This document shows positions 1 to 4,322 of a DNA stretch of 7,548 nucleotides, piece by piece. Location of the stretch: positions 1 through 7,548 of the forward strand of contig JBBIQZ010000033.1 of NCBI GenBank assembly GCA_037442065.1. The letters are read 5' to 3'. This DNA comes from JBBIQZ01 sp037442065. GTDB taxonomy: Bacteria > Patescibacteriota > CPR2_A > CG2-30-33-46. A model generated the notes under the pieces. The model made no database searches and was not told the origin of the DNA. It worked only from the letters and a program-made list of their open reading frames with translations. Numbering within the stretch: position 1 is the stretch's first letter; every line of letters begins with the position of its first letter. The position numbers and the translations under genes were made by a program.

Positions 1-61
1 GATTTTAAATTGCATATTTACTACCCTTTCGGTTAGATTTTAGCATGTTGAATACAAGGGC

Positions 62-90
62 TTGACAAGAAGTTTTTAATTTTTTAATAT
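62..90 (+). promoter_or_regulatory. Primary-sigma promoter of groESL
   Basis: A perfect -35 box TTGACA (62-67) is separated by exactly 17 nt from a near-consensus -10 box TAATAT (85-90). This places the transcription start near position 97, at the edge of the CIRCE element. That is the usual arrangement for HrcA-repressed chaperonin operons. Confidence 0.85.
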
Positions 91-97
91 AGATTAA

Positions 98-124
98 CTA
101 GCACTCTAGCAGTTAGAGTGCTAA
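98..124 (+). promoter_or_regulatory. CIRCE operator (HrcA binding site)
   Basis: The inverted repeat CTAGCACTC (98-106), a 9-nt spacer, then GAGTGCTAA (116-124) matches the CIRCE consensus TTAGCACTC-N9-GAGTGCTAA with one mismatch at the first base. It overlaps the predicted transcription start, so bound HrcA would block transcription, and it will also form a stem at the 5' end of the mRNA. This implies an hrcA gene elsewhere in the genome, since none lies in the window. Confidence 0.95.
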
Positions 125-165
125 GTGAATTATTTTTAAAAGCCAAATAAAAAATAAGACATTTG

Positions 166-226
166 CCCTTCTTCACATAAAGTTTCGAAGGGTTTTGGTT
201 TCGGCAAGGAATATGTATCCGAAGCC
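166..226 (+). other. Two hairpins in the groES 5' leader
   Basis: Between CIRCE and the groES ribosome site the leader can form two stems. The first is CCCTTC (166-171) with GAAGGG (187-192). The second is an 8-bp stem, 197-204 with 219-226, containing one G-U pair and a 14-nt loop. The second stem ends only 4 nt before the Shine-Dalgarno AAAGGAGG (231-238), so it leaves the ribosome site exposed. It could stabilise the mRNA; no known riboswitch or ROSE thermosensor class is recognised. Confidence 0.45.
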
Positions 227-244
227 TCAAAAAGGAGGAAAATT

Positions 245-529
245 ATGAACTTAAAACCATTAAGAGACAAAGTAGTTGTTAAGGCTTTAGAGGAAGAAGA
301 AAAAACCAAAGGAGGAATTGTTCTTCCTGATACAGCCAAAGAGAAACCCCAAAAGGGTAAAGTTGTTGCAGTAGGTTCAGGAAAGGTTAAAGACGGAAAG
401 GTTATTCCTTTAGAAGTAAAAGAGGGCGATGTAATTATTTATGAAAAATACGGTCCTTCCGAAATAAAGGTCGATGGTGAAGAATTATTAATTATTAAAG
501 AAGAAGACATTTTAGCAATTATTGGTTAG
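245..529 (+). CDS. groES: Co-chaperonin GroES (Cpn10)
   Basis: A 94-residue protein, against about 97 for E. coli GroES. It forms the seven-subunit lid that caps GroEL in the cytoplasm and closes the folding chamber. The sequence begins NLKPLRDKVVVKAL, typical of the Cpn10 fold. The mobile loop (about residues 17-32) carries the GGIVLP motif (23-28), whose hydrophobic IVL contacts the GroEL apical domain. The ending LLIIKEEDILAIIG is also typical. The ATG is preceded by the strong site AAAGGAGG (231-238) at good spacing. It is the first gene of the groES-groEL operon under CIRCE control and is complete, with nothing missing. Identification is secure. Confidence 0.97.
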   Translation: MNLKPLRDKVVVKALEEEEKTKGGIVLPDTAKEKPQKGKVVAVGSGKVKDGKVIPLEVKEGDVIIYEKYGPSEIKVDGEELLIIKEEDILAIIG

Positions 530-541
530 ACCAACAATTGC

Positions 542-670
542 AAATCCTAAATCCGAATTTCTAATTTCTAAACAAATCCCAATGACTCAAATCCAAAACA
601 AAAAGTTTAGAATTTGAAAAATTATAAAATTAGAACTTGTTTAGGACTTAGTGCTTAGAATTTAGGATTT
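542..670 (+). repeat. Long imperfect inverted repeat of 7-nt units between groES and groEL
   Basis: The left arm (542-573) and right arm (639-670) are the same length and complementary at 25 of 32 positions. A further stem, 588-599 with 605-616, closes on a 5-nt A-rich loop, so almost the whole gap could fold into one long hairpin. Both arms are tandem 7-nt units: AATCCTA, AATCCGA, ATTTCTA, ATTTCTA (543-570), and TTAGGAC, TTAGTGC, TTAGAAT, TTAGGAT (641-668). It lies inside the transcribed operon and ends 7 nt before the groEL ribosome site AAGGAGG (678-684). No open reading frame or T-tract terminator is seen in this gap. Confidence 0.8.
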
Positions 671-691
671 TAAACTTAAGGAGGTTTATAA

Positions 692-2332
692 ATGGCAAAG
701 CAATTATTATTTAACGAAAAGGCTCGGCAAGGCCTAAAAAGAGGGGTAGACATTTTGGCGGATGCAGTAAGGGTTACCTTGGGACCTAAGGGCCGAAATG
801 TTGTTTTAGACAAAGGTTTTGGTGCCCCAACCATAACTAACGATGGAGTAACCATTGCCAAAGAAATTGAGCTAGAAGAAAAATTTGAAAATATGGGTGC
901 TCAATTGGTAAAAGAGGTAGCTACCAAAACTAATGATATAGCCGGTGACGGAACTACAACCGCTACCATTTTAGCCCAGGCTTTAATTGATGAAGGTTTA
1001 AAAAATGTAGCTGCTGGTGCTAATCCTATTGGGTTAAGAAGAGGTTTAAGTAAAGCAACTGATGCAATAATTAAAGAGCTAAAGAAAAATGCCAAAGAAA
1101 TTTCCGAAAAAGAAGAAGTAGCCCAAGTGGCAACAATTTCTTCCCAAGATCCGGAGGTGGGAAAACTTATTGCCGAAGTGATGGACGAAGTTGGTAAAGA
1201 CGGCGTTATTACCGTAGAAGAATCTCAAACTATGGGTTTAGAAAAGGAAGTTGTAGAAGGAATGCAGTTTGATCGAGGCTACATTTCTGCTTATATGGTT
1301 ACCAATTCAGACAGAATGGAAGCTGAATTTGCAAATGCTAAAATTTTAGTGACCGATTATAAGATTTCGGCTGTGGCGGATATTTTGCCTTTGTTGGAAA
1401 AGTTAGCTCAAACCGGTAAAAAAGATTTAGTAATTATTGCCGAAGATGTGGAAGGAGAAGCCTTGGCAACTATGGTTGTTAACAAACTAAGAGGAACTTT
1501 TAACGTTTTAGCGATAAAAGCCCCTGGTTTCGGCGATCGAAAAAAAGAAATCCTACAAGATATTGCTGTTTTAACTGGAGCGACTGTAGTTTCGGAAGAA
1601 ACTGGTATGAAATTGGACGCGGTAGAGTTGGATATGCTGGGAGAAGCCAGGAAAGTAGTTTCCGATAAAGACAATACTACGATTGTGGAAGGCAAAGGCG
1701 ATGAAAAAGCCTTAAAAGATCAAATTGCCAAAATAAAATCCCAATTAGAAACTTCGACCTCAGATTTTGACAAAGAAAAACTTCAAGAAAGATTAGCCAA
1801 GCTTTCCGGCGGAGTAGCAGTTTTAAAAGTTGGGGCGGCAACCGAAGTAGAGCTTCAAGAGAAAAAACACAGGATAGAAGATGCTTTATCAGCCACTAAG
1901 GCAGCAGTTGAAGAAGGAATTGTTGCCGGAGGAGGAACTGCTTTACTGGATGCCATTCCAGTTTTAGATACCATTGAGGCAACTGGTGACGAAGAAACAT
2001 CTTTAAGAATTTTAAAAAGGGCTTTAGAAGAGCCAATCAGGCAGATTGCCGCCAATGCCGGCCGAGAAGGTTCGGTGGTGGTTGATGAAGTTAGAAAAAG
2101 AGAAAAAAATGTTGGCTACAATGCCGACAAGCACGAGTATAGCGATATGATTAAAGCCGGGATAATTGATCCTTTAAAAGTTACACGTTCAGCTTTACAA
2201 AATGCCGTTTCGGTAGCAAGTATGCTTTTAACTACCGAAGCAGCTGTAACTGATTTACCGGAAAAGAAAGAACAAGGAATGCCGGGAGGCTTGCCTGGAG
2301 GAATGGCTGGAATGCCTGGAATGGAAATGTGA
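692..2332 (+). CDS. groEL: Chaperonin GroEL (Cpn60)
   Basis: A 546-residue subunit of the 14-mer ATP-driven folding chamber, close to the usual 545-550. The equatorial ATP site is intact: GPKG (31-34), D51 in TNDGVTIAKEIE, and D86 in GDGTTTATIL. The catalytic D397 lies in the IEDAL segment. These match E. coli D52, D87 and D398 with a one-residue shift. The chaperonin signature AAVEEGIVAGGG follows at 404-415. The apical domain (about 190-375) is full length, and the C-terminus is the flexible Gly-Met tail (MPGGLPGGMAGMPGMEM). The ATG has the site AAGGAGG (678-684) with 7-nt spacing. It is co-transcribed with groES and followed by a strong terminator. Nothing is truncated, so a functional group I chaperonin is expected. 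Confidence 0.98.
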   Translation: MAKQLLFNEKARQGLKRGVDILADAVRVTLGPKGRNVVLDKGFGAPTITNDGVTIAKEIELEEKFENMGAQLVKEVATKTNDIAGDGTTTATILAQALIDEGLKNVAAGANPIGLRRGLSKATDAIIKELKKNAKEISEKEEVAQVATISSQDPEVGKLIAEVMDEVGKDGVITVEESQTMGLEKEVVEGMQFDRGYISAYMVTNSDRMEAEFANAKILVTDYKISAVADILPLLEKLAQTGKKDLVIIAEDVEGEALATMVVNKLRGTFNVLAIKAPGFGDRKKEILQDIAVLTGATVVSEETGMKLDAVELDMLGEARKVVSDKDNTTIVEGKGDEKALKDQIAKIKSQLETSTSDFDKEKLQERLAKLSGGVAVLKVGAATEVELQEKKHRIEDALSATKAAVEEGIVAGGGTALLDAIPVLDTIEATGDEETSLRILKRALEEPIRQIAANAGREGSVVVDEVRKREKNVGYNADKHEYSDMIKAGIIDPLKVTRSALQNAVSVASMLLTTEAAVTDLPEKKEQGMPGGLPGGMAGMPGMEM

Positions 2333-2341
2333 ATGTAAATT

Positions 2342-2369
2342 AAGTAAAAAGTAACAAGTAATAAGTAAA
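2342..2369 (+). repeat. Four-copy tandem heptamer AAGTAAN
   Basis: Four units, AAGTAAA, AAGTAAC, AAGTAAT and AAGTAAA, begin at 2342, 2349, 2356 and 2363 with exact 7-nt spacing, just after the groEL stop. No complementary arm is seen nearby, so it resembles one arm of the dyad repeats at 542-670 and 4226-4303. It is noncoding and lies before the operon terminator. Confidence 0.6.
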
Positions 2370-2397
2370 AAAAGAAAAACAAGCAGAGATATTGTAA

Positions 2398-2429
2398 GCG
2401 GCGATTTGAAAACTCAAATCGCCGCTTTT
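2398..2429 (+). terminator. Intrinsic terminator of groESL
   Basis: A perfect 12-bp G+C-rich stem, GCGGCGATTTGA (2398-2409) with TCAAATCGCCGC (2414-2425), has a 4-nt AAAC loop and is followed directly by TTTT then AATT. It lies 65 nt after the groEL stop, which fits the end of the chaperonin operon. Confidence 0.9.
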
Positions 2430-2433
2430 AATT

Positions 2434-2468
2434 AGGGTCAGTCCCTCAGGAACCGAGGGACTGACCCT
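2434..2468. repeat. REP-like perfect palindrome
   Basis: AGGGTCAGTCCCTC (2434-2447) pairs perfectly with GAGGGACTGACCCT (2455-2468) around a 7-nt AGGAACC loop. No T-tract follows, so it is a poor terminator despite a stem stronger than the one just upstream. Its G+C-rich, self-contained form resembles the palindromes mobilised by IS200-like/RAYT transposases. That is an inference, as no transposase is present here. Confidence 0.6.
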
Positions 2469-2477
2469 TGGCAATTA

Positions 2478-2502
2478 CGTGAATTTGAGACTTACATTCA
2501 CG
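2478..2502. repeat. Small inverted repeat
   Basis: CGTGAAT (2478-2484) and ATTCACG (2496-2502) form a 7-bp stem with an 11-nt loop, 22 nt before the predicted promoter of the small-gene cluster. It could be an operator or a remnant of the neighbouring palindrome. No known regulator site is recognised. Confidence 0.4.
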
Positions 2503-2524
2503 ATTTATCCGATAGAAAAAACCC

Positions 2525-2553
2525 TTGACCAAAAAGCCCTTTTATACTACAAT
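2525..2553 (+). promoter_or_regulatory. Predicted promoter of the small-gene cluster
   Basis: The -35 box TTGACC (2525-2530) and -10 box TACAAT (2548-2553) have the ideal 17-nt spacing. Transcription would start near 2560 and give a leader of about 50 nt before the first small gene. An overlapping TATACT (2543-2548) matches the -10 consensus better but sits only 12 nt from TTGACC. Confidence 0.5.
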
Positions 2554-2612
2554 GTTTTGTTTTAGTTATTTGACAATAAGTCCCCGCCTAGAGTGAAAGG
2601 AGTTGATTTTCG

Positions 2613-2807
2613 GTGCGCGATCCCGAGCGTTGGCCTCGCACAATTGGCCAAGCCTGGGAGATGTTCCGCAGATTAAAAAAGCAGTCTAGTCGTAGCGAAG
2701 TCGTAGCCATTCTCTACAACAGGCAATTGTCAGAAAGTCAGAAATTGGACCGCATCCACGAGTGGATGTTTAGTCTAAAAGAAACAGAACAGTTGAGGTT
2801 ATTCTGA
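2613..2807 (+). CDS. Hypothetical small protein, 64 residues (first of the cluster)
   Basis: No family is recognised. The 64-residue product is charged and rich in Arg, Glu and Trp, with no membrane segment or signal peptide. It seems largely helical: an N-terminal part RDPERWPRTIGQAWEMFRRL, then a polar stretch, then a second amphipathic part ending EQLRLF. The start is GTG, preceded by AAAGGAGTTGAT (2596-2607), a near-perfect extended Shine-Dalgarno, which supports real translation. Base use differs from the flanks: 36 of 60 bases in 2581-2640 are G or C, with CGC, CCG and GCC codons where neighbouring genes prefer AGA and TTA-type codons. This suggests a separate origin. It is followed by three more small genes in the same direction. 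Confidence 0.7.
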   Translation: MRDPERWPRTIGQAWEMFRRLKKQSSRSEVVAILYNRQLSESQKLDRIHEWMFSLKETEQLRLF

Positions 2808-2811
2808 GAAA

Positions 2812-2819
2812 GGAAGTGG
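2812..2819 (+). promoter_or_regulatory. Ribosome site choosing the TTG start at 2825
   Basis: GGAAGTGG (2812-2819) closely resembles the GGAGGTGG sites before the next two small genes and lies 5 nt before TTG 2825. The in-frame GTG at 2816 lies inside this site, so it is an unlikely start. Confidence 0.5.
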
Positions 2820-2824
2820 TAGTC

Positions 2825-2992
2825 TTGTTAAGATGGGATAGTAGAACTGAAGCTCGGGTTTTCGAAAATCTCGAGCAAAAAAAGAATGGTTCAAGTATTT
2901 GGACCAAGATCAGCGATTGGCTTTTTCCGCCGACCGAACCGCATTTGTTCGAGAGGGCTTTTACAACTGATCCCAGGAGGTGGTTTGAATGA
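2825..2992 (+). CDS. Hypothetical small protein, 55 residues, TTG start
   Basis: An open frame of 55 codons beginning with TTG, 17 nt after the previous small gene. The product starts (M)LRWDSRTEARVFENLE and ends FTTDPRRWFE. It is soluble and charged, has four tryptophans, and carries a proline pair (FPPTEP) in the middle. No family is recognised. Support comes from a Shine-Dalgarno-like site at 2812-2819, tight packing between neighbours of the same style, and a stop that overlaps the next start as ATGA (2989-2992). Automatic gene callers with a length cut-off would probably miss it. Starting at GTG 2816 would add three residues. Confidence is moderate because a frame this short can arise by chance. 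Confidence 0.6.
   Translation: MLRWDSRTEARVFENLEQKKNGSSIWTKISDWLFPPTEPHLFERAFTTDPRRWFE
2975..2983 (+). promoter_or_regulatory. Strong ribosome site inside the preceding gene
   Basis: AGGAGGTGG (2975-2983) is an excellent Shine-Dalgarno 5 nt before ATG 2989. It is encoded within the last codons of the 55-residue gene. With the ATGA stop-start overlap this is the standard signature of translational coupling. Confidence 0.6.
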
Positions 2993-3054
2993 GCCGAGGA
3001 ACTGATATCCTGGACCCGACATGGGAACCGCCGGTTTTCTTCTCTGAAGACTAA
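2989..3054 (+). CDS. Hypothetical 21-residue microprotein
   Basis: A 21-codon frame starting with ATG and overlapping the previous stop by 4 nt (ATGA). The product begins MSRGTDILDPTWEPP and ends VFFSED. It is acidic, with no hydrophobic helix and no recognised family. The evidence for translation is the ribosome site AGGAGGTGG at 2975-2983 and the coupled overlap, both stronger than expected by chance. It could be a true microprotein, or a leader whose translation sets expression of the membrane-protein gene that starts 36 nt later. A frame this short cannot be confirmed from one sequence. Confidence 0.45.
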   Translation: MSRGTDILDPTWEPPVFFSED

Positions 3055-3090
3055 CAGCGGTAAAAATCACAGCAACGGAGGTGGTTAGCG

Positions 3091-3372
3091 GTGAAAAAAA
3101 TCATCGCAGTCGTAGTAATAATCTCAGGAATCGGAATAGTGTATTTTTTCGCCTCTGGGTTTGGGGCTGCATACGATTTGCAGTTCCAGCTCGTGCCTAA
3201 TGCACGGGCAAATTTAGACAGAGAGACATTGAGATTTTTCATCTCATTGTTAATCTTTGTCTTCTTCTTTGGATGGTATGACATCCTAAGAAGGAAAGAA
3301 GAGGCGAAAAAAAAGATTTCTGATCGTGAAGAGGCTCGCGCCGCTCGCGAAAAAGAAATCTACTGGTTCTAA
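3091..3372 (+). CDS. Hypothetical small membrane protein, 93 residues, two transmembrane helices
   Basis: No family is recognised. After an N-terminal Lys-Lys, a hydrophobic segment (about residues 4-26, Gly-containing) is followed by a polar loop (27-47). A second, Phe-rich segment (48-65) leads into a strongly charged tail (66-93), RRKEEAKKK onward, likely a cytoplasmic helix. The positive-inside rule predicts both ends in the cytoplasm. The first segment could instead be an uncleaved signal anchor. No cleavage site or lipobox cysteine is seen. The GTG start is preceded by GGAGGTGG (3077-3084), sharing the 10-nt string GGAGGTGGTT with the site of the 21-residue gene. It is the last gene of the cluster and is followed by a G+C-rich hairpin. 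Confidence 0.75.
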   Translation: MKKIIAVVVIISGIGIVYFFASGFGAAYDLQFQLVPNARANLDRETLRFFISLLIFVFFFGWYDILRRKEEAKKKISDREEARAAREKEIYWF

Positions 3373-3382
3373 ACCACTAACC

Positions 3383-3419
3383 CGCGAGAGCGAGCAATCA
3401 ACATCCGCTCGCTCTCGCG
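3383..3419. terminator. 13-bp G+C-rich hairpin after the small-gene cluster
   Basis: CGCGAGAGCGAGC (3383-3395) and GCTCGCTCTCGCG (3407-3419) pair perfectly around an 11-nt loop, 10 nt after the last small gene. The position fits a terminator, but the sequence that follows is TGCACTTTCG with no T-tract. It may instead act as a 3' mRNA stabiliser. Between it and the next promoter (3420-3507) no gene is seen, only a lone run GGGGGATTTTTTAT near 3466-3480. Confidence 0.5.
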
Positions 3420-3507
3420 TGCACTTTCGAACATTCTTTCGCAGGACAAGCAACACACAATTTCTAGGGGGATTTTTTATTTCTCAAAAAACTAATTAAC
3501 ATAAGCC

Positions 3508-3536
3508 TTGACTTATATTCATAATTTCGCTAACAT
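3508..3536 (+). promoter_or_regulatory. Predicted promoter of the 134-residue hypothetical gene
   Basis: TTGACT (3508-3513), a 17-nt spacer, and TAACAT (3531-3536) fit a primary-sigma promoter. The start near 3543 would give a leader of about 110 nt before TTG 3653. Confidence 0.55.
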
Positions 3537-3546
3537 TTATCCATTG

Positions 3547-3623
3547 TTGCCCCTTAATAATCAATAACAGAGAATATTAATTTAGCTTTTTTATTGCACT
3601 AAATTAAGCAGAGCTAGGGGCAA
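3547..3623 (+). other. Structured leader with nested inverted repeats
   Basis: The outer pair TTGCCCC (3547-3553) and GGGGCAA (3617-3623) encloses a perfect 9-bp inner stem, TTAATTTAG (3577-3585) with CTAAATTAA (3599-3607). The outer stem begins almost at the predicted 5' end of the mRNA. Its 3' arm overlaps the possible ATG at 3623 but leaves the ribosome site at 3638-3644 free. No known riboswitch or T-box features are recognised. Confidence 0.4.
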
Positions 3624-3637
3624 TGAAAGACAAAAAT

Positions 3638-3650
3638 AAAGGAGTTGATT
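3638..3650 (+). promoter_or_regulatory. Ribosome site favouring TTG 3653 over ATG 3623
   Basis: AAAGGAGTTGATT is identical over 13 nt to the ribosome site of the first small gene (2596-2608), and matches the 16S anti-Shine-Dalgarno at all but one base of AAGGAGGTGAT. Its AAAGGAG core ends 8 nt before TTG 3653. The upstream ATG at 3623 has only AGGGG at 2-nt spacing. Confidence 0.6.
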
Positions 3651-3652
3651 GT

Positions 3653-4057
3653 TTGAAACCAGATATTAACAGCGCAACCATTGAAACAGCTGAAAGAATA
3701 AAAACTGATTTATCAAAACTAGGAATAGAGCATAAAATTGGGATTTGTGAAGATTGTATTTGTATCGAAATTGATCCCGAGTCAGTTGATAAATTTGGTT
3801 TTAGTAGTGATATATACGAAGGGACGCATATTTTTGTTTCCTCAATTTTCTATCAACAACTTGCCGAAATAGCTGAAAAACAAATAGAATCCTTATTAAA
3901 CGAAGCTGGAGCTGTTTTTAAATGGATACATAACATACGCTTTTTGAAAGTTATTGAAGTGAACGGACAAAGATATAGCGGCAGAGTCGTAGATTTACTA
4001 TGCGAGATACAATCCCAATTCCAACCAGTAACAGCCCAAAGTAATTTTAAACCCTAA
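3653..4057 (+). CDS. Hypothetical protein, 134 residues
   Basis: No family is recognised. The product is soluble, with no signal peptide or membrane segment. The N-terminal third looks like a helix followed by strands (KTDLSKLGIEHKIGI, then CEDCICIEID), and the central part is helical (YQQLAEIAEKQIESLLNEAG). Three cysteines cluster in the GICEDCICIE stretch. They are too closely packed for a standard zinc finger, but metal or redox use cannot be excluded. TTG is chosen because of the strong site at 3638-3650; starting at ATG 3623 would add ten residues (144 in total). Base use is A/T-rich like groEL and dnaG, unlike the first small gene. It is a single-gene unit with its own promoter and terminator. 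Confidence 0.75.
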   Translation: MKPDINSATIETAERIKTDLSKLGIEHKIGICEDCICIEIDPESVDKFGFSSDIYEGTHIFVSSIFYQQLAEIAEKQIESLLNEAGAVFKWIHNIRFLKVIEVNGQRYSGRVVDLLCEIQSQFQPVTAQSNFKP

Positions 4058-4064
4058 ACACCAC

Positions 4065-4086
4065 AAGGCATTTATTGCCTTTTTTT
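4065..4086 (+). terminator. Intrinsic terminator after the 134-residue gene
   Basis: AAGGCA (4065-4070) pairs with TGCCTT (4076-4081) around a 5-nt TTTAT loop and runs into seven consecutive T residues (4080-4086). It begins 8 nt after the stop codon. The stem is short but has a classical U-tract, and it separates this gene from the tRNA gene downstream. Confidence 0.8.
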
Positions 4087-4128
4087 ATTTAGCTTCAGCG
4101 TGTAATATTAAAACAAGGATACAGATTT

Positions 4129-4220
4129 GGAAGGGTCGCATAGTCTGGCCTAGTGCGCTGCCTTGGAAAGGCAGTATATCCGCAAGGGTATCGCGAGTTC
4201 AAATCTCGCCCCTTCCGCCA
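4129..4220 (+). tRNA. tRNA-Ser (anticodon GGA)
   Basis: A complete class II cloverleaf of 92 nt including an encoded CCA. The acceptor GGAAGGG (4129-4135) pairs with CCCTTCC (4210-4216), followed by discriminator G and CCA (4218-4220). The anticodon stem CTGCC/GGCAG holds the loop TTGGAAA, giving anticodon GGA, which reads UCC and UCU serine codons. The long variable arm with a GCAA tetraloop is diagnostic of Ser among tRNAs with this anticodon. The T arm is GCGAG-TTCAAAT-CTCGC. No clear promoter is seen in the 42 nt after the upstream terminator, and no T-tract terminator follows, so the transcript could continue into dnaG. Confidence 0.96.
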
Positions 4221-4225
4221 CGCTT

Positions 4226-4303
4226 AAGTAAACAGTAAACAGCCAACAGATAATAAAATAATTATTAATAACCTCTGTTAACTGTTTATTGTTACCTGTT
4301 AGC
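4226..4303 (+). repeat. Inverted repeat of 7-nt units between tRNA-Ser and dnaG
   Basis: The right half is four exact-register heptamers, TGTTAAC, TGTTTAT, TGTTACC and TGTTAGC (4276-4303). The left half has related complementary units GTAAACA, GTAAACA and GCCAACA (4228-4248). Segment 4228-4250 pairs with 4274-4295 with one unpaired base, one G-U pair and two mismatches, giving a long imperfect hairpin with an A/T-only loop region. It fills nearly the whole gap between the tRNA and the dnaG ribosome site AAAGGA (4312-4317). The architecture is the same as in the groES-groEL gap. Confidence 0.75.
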
Positions 4304-4322
4304 TAAAATCCAAAGGATTTTT

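Noticed and set aside
213..248. Eleven-codon leader peptide (starting MYPKP) whose TGA overlaps the groES ATG
   Set aside because: The stop-start overlap is suggestive, but the only ribosome-like site (AAGGA, 206-210) is 2 nt from the ATG and both lie in the loop of the leader hairpin. The overlap follows from the groES ribosome-site sequence and is probably chance.
542..668. CRISPR-like array or telomere-like repeat
   Set aside because: The units are 7 nt, degenerate and in inverted arms with no spacers. The resemblance of TTTAGGA to telomere repeats is superficial, as the element is internal and flanked by operon genes.
2570..2575. Perfect TTGACA as a -35 box for the small-gene cluster
   Set aside because: The sequence 17 nt downstream (GTGAAA, 2593-2598) is not a -10 box and overlaps the ribosome site. 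The TTGACC/TACAAT pair upstream fits better.
2552..2596. Short ATG frame of 14 codons in the leader of the small-gene cluster
   Set aside because: It has no ribosome site, and the ATG lies on or before the predicted transcription start.
2816..2992. GTG 2816 as the start of the 55-residue gene
   Set aside because: It lies inside its own presumed ribosome site (GGAAGTGG, 2812-2819). TTG 2825 has proper spacing.
3051..3284. Minus-strand open frame opposite the small membrane-protein gene
   Set aside because: The plus-strand frame has a strong ribosome site, a coherent membrane topology and collinear neighbours. The antisense frame has none of these.
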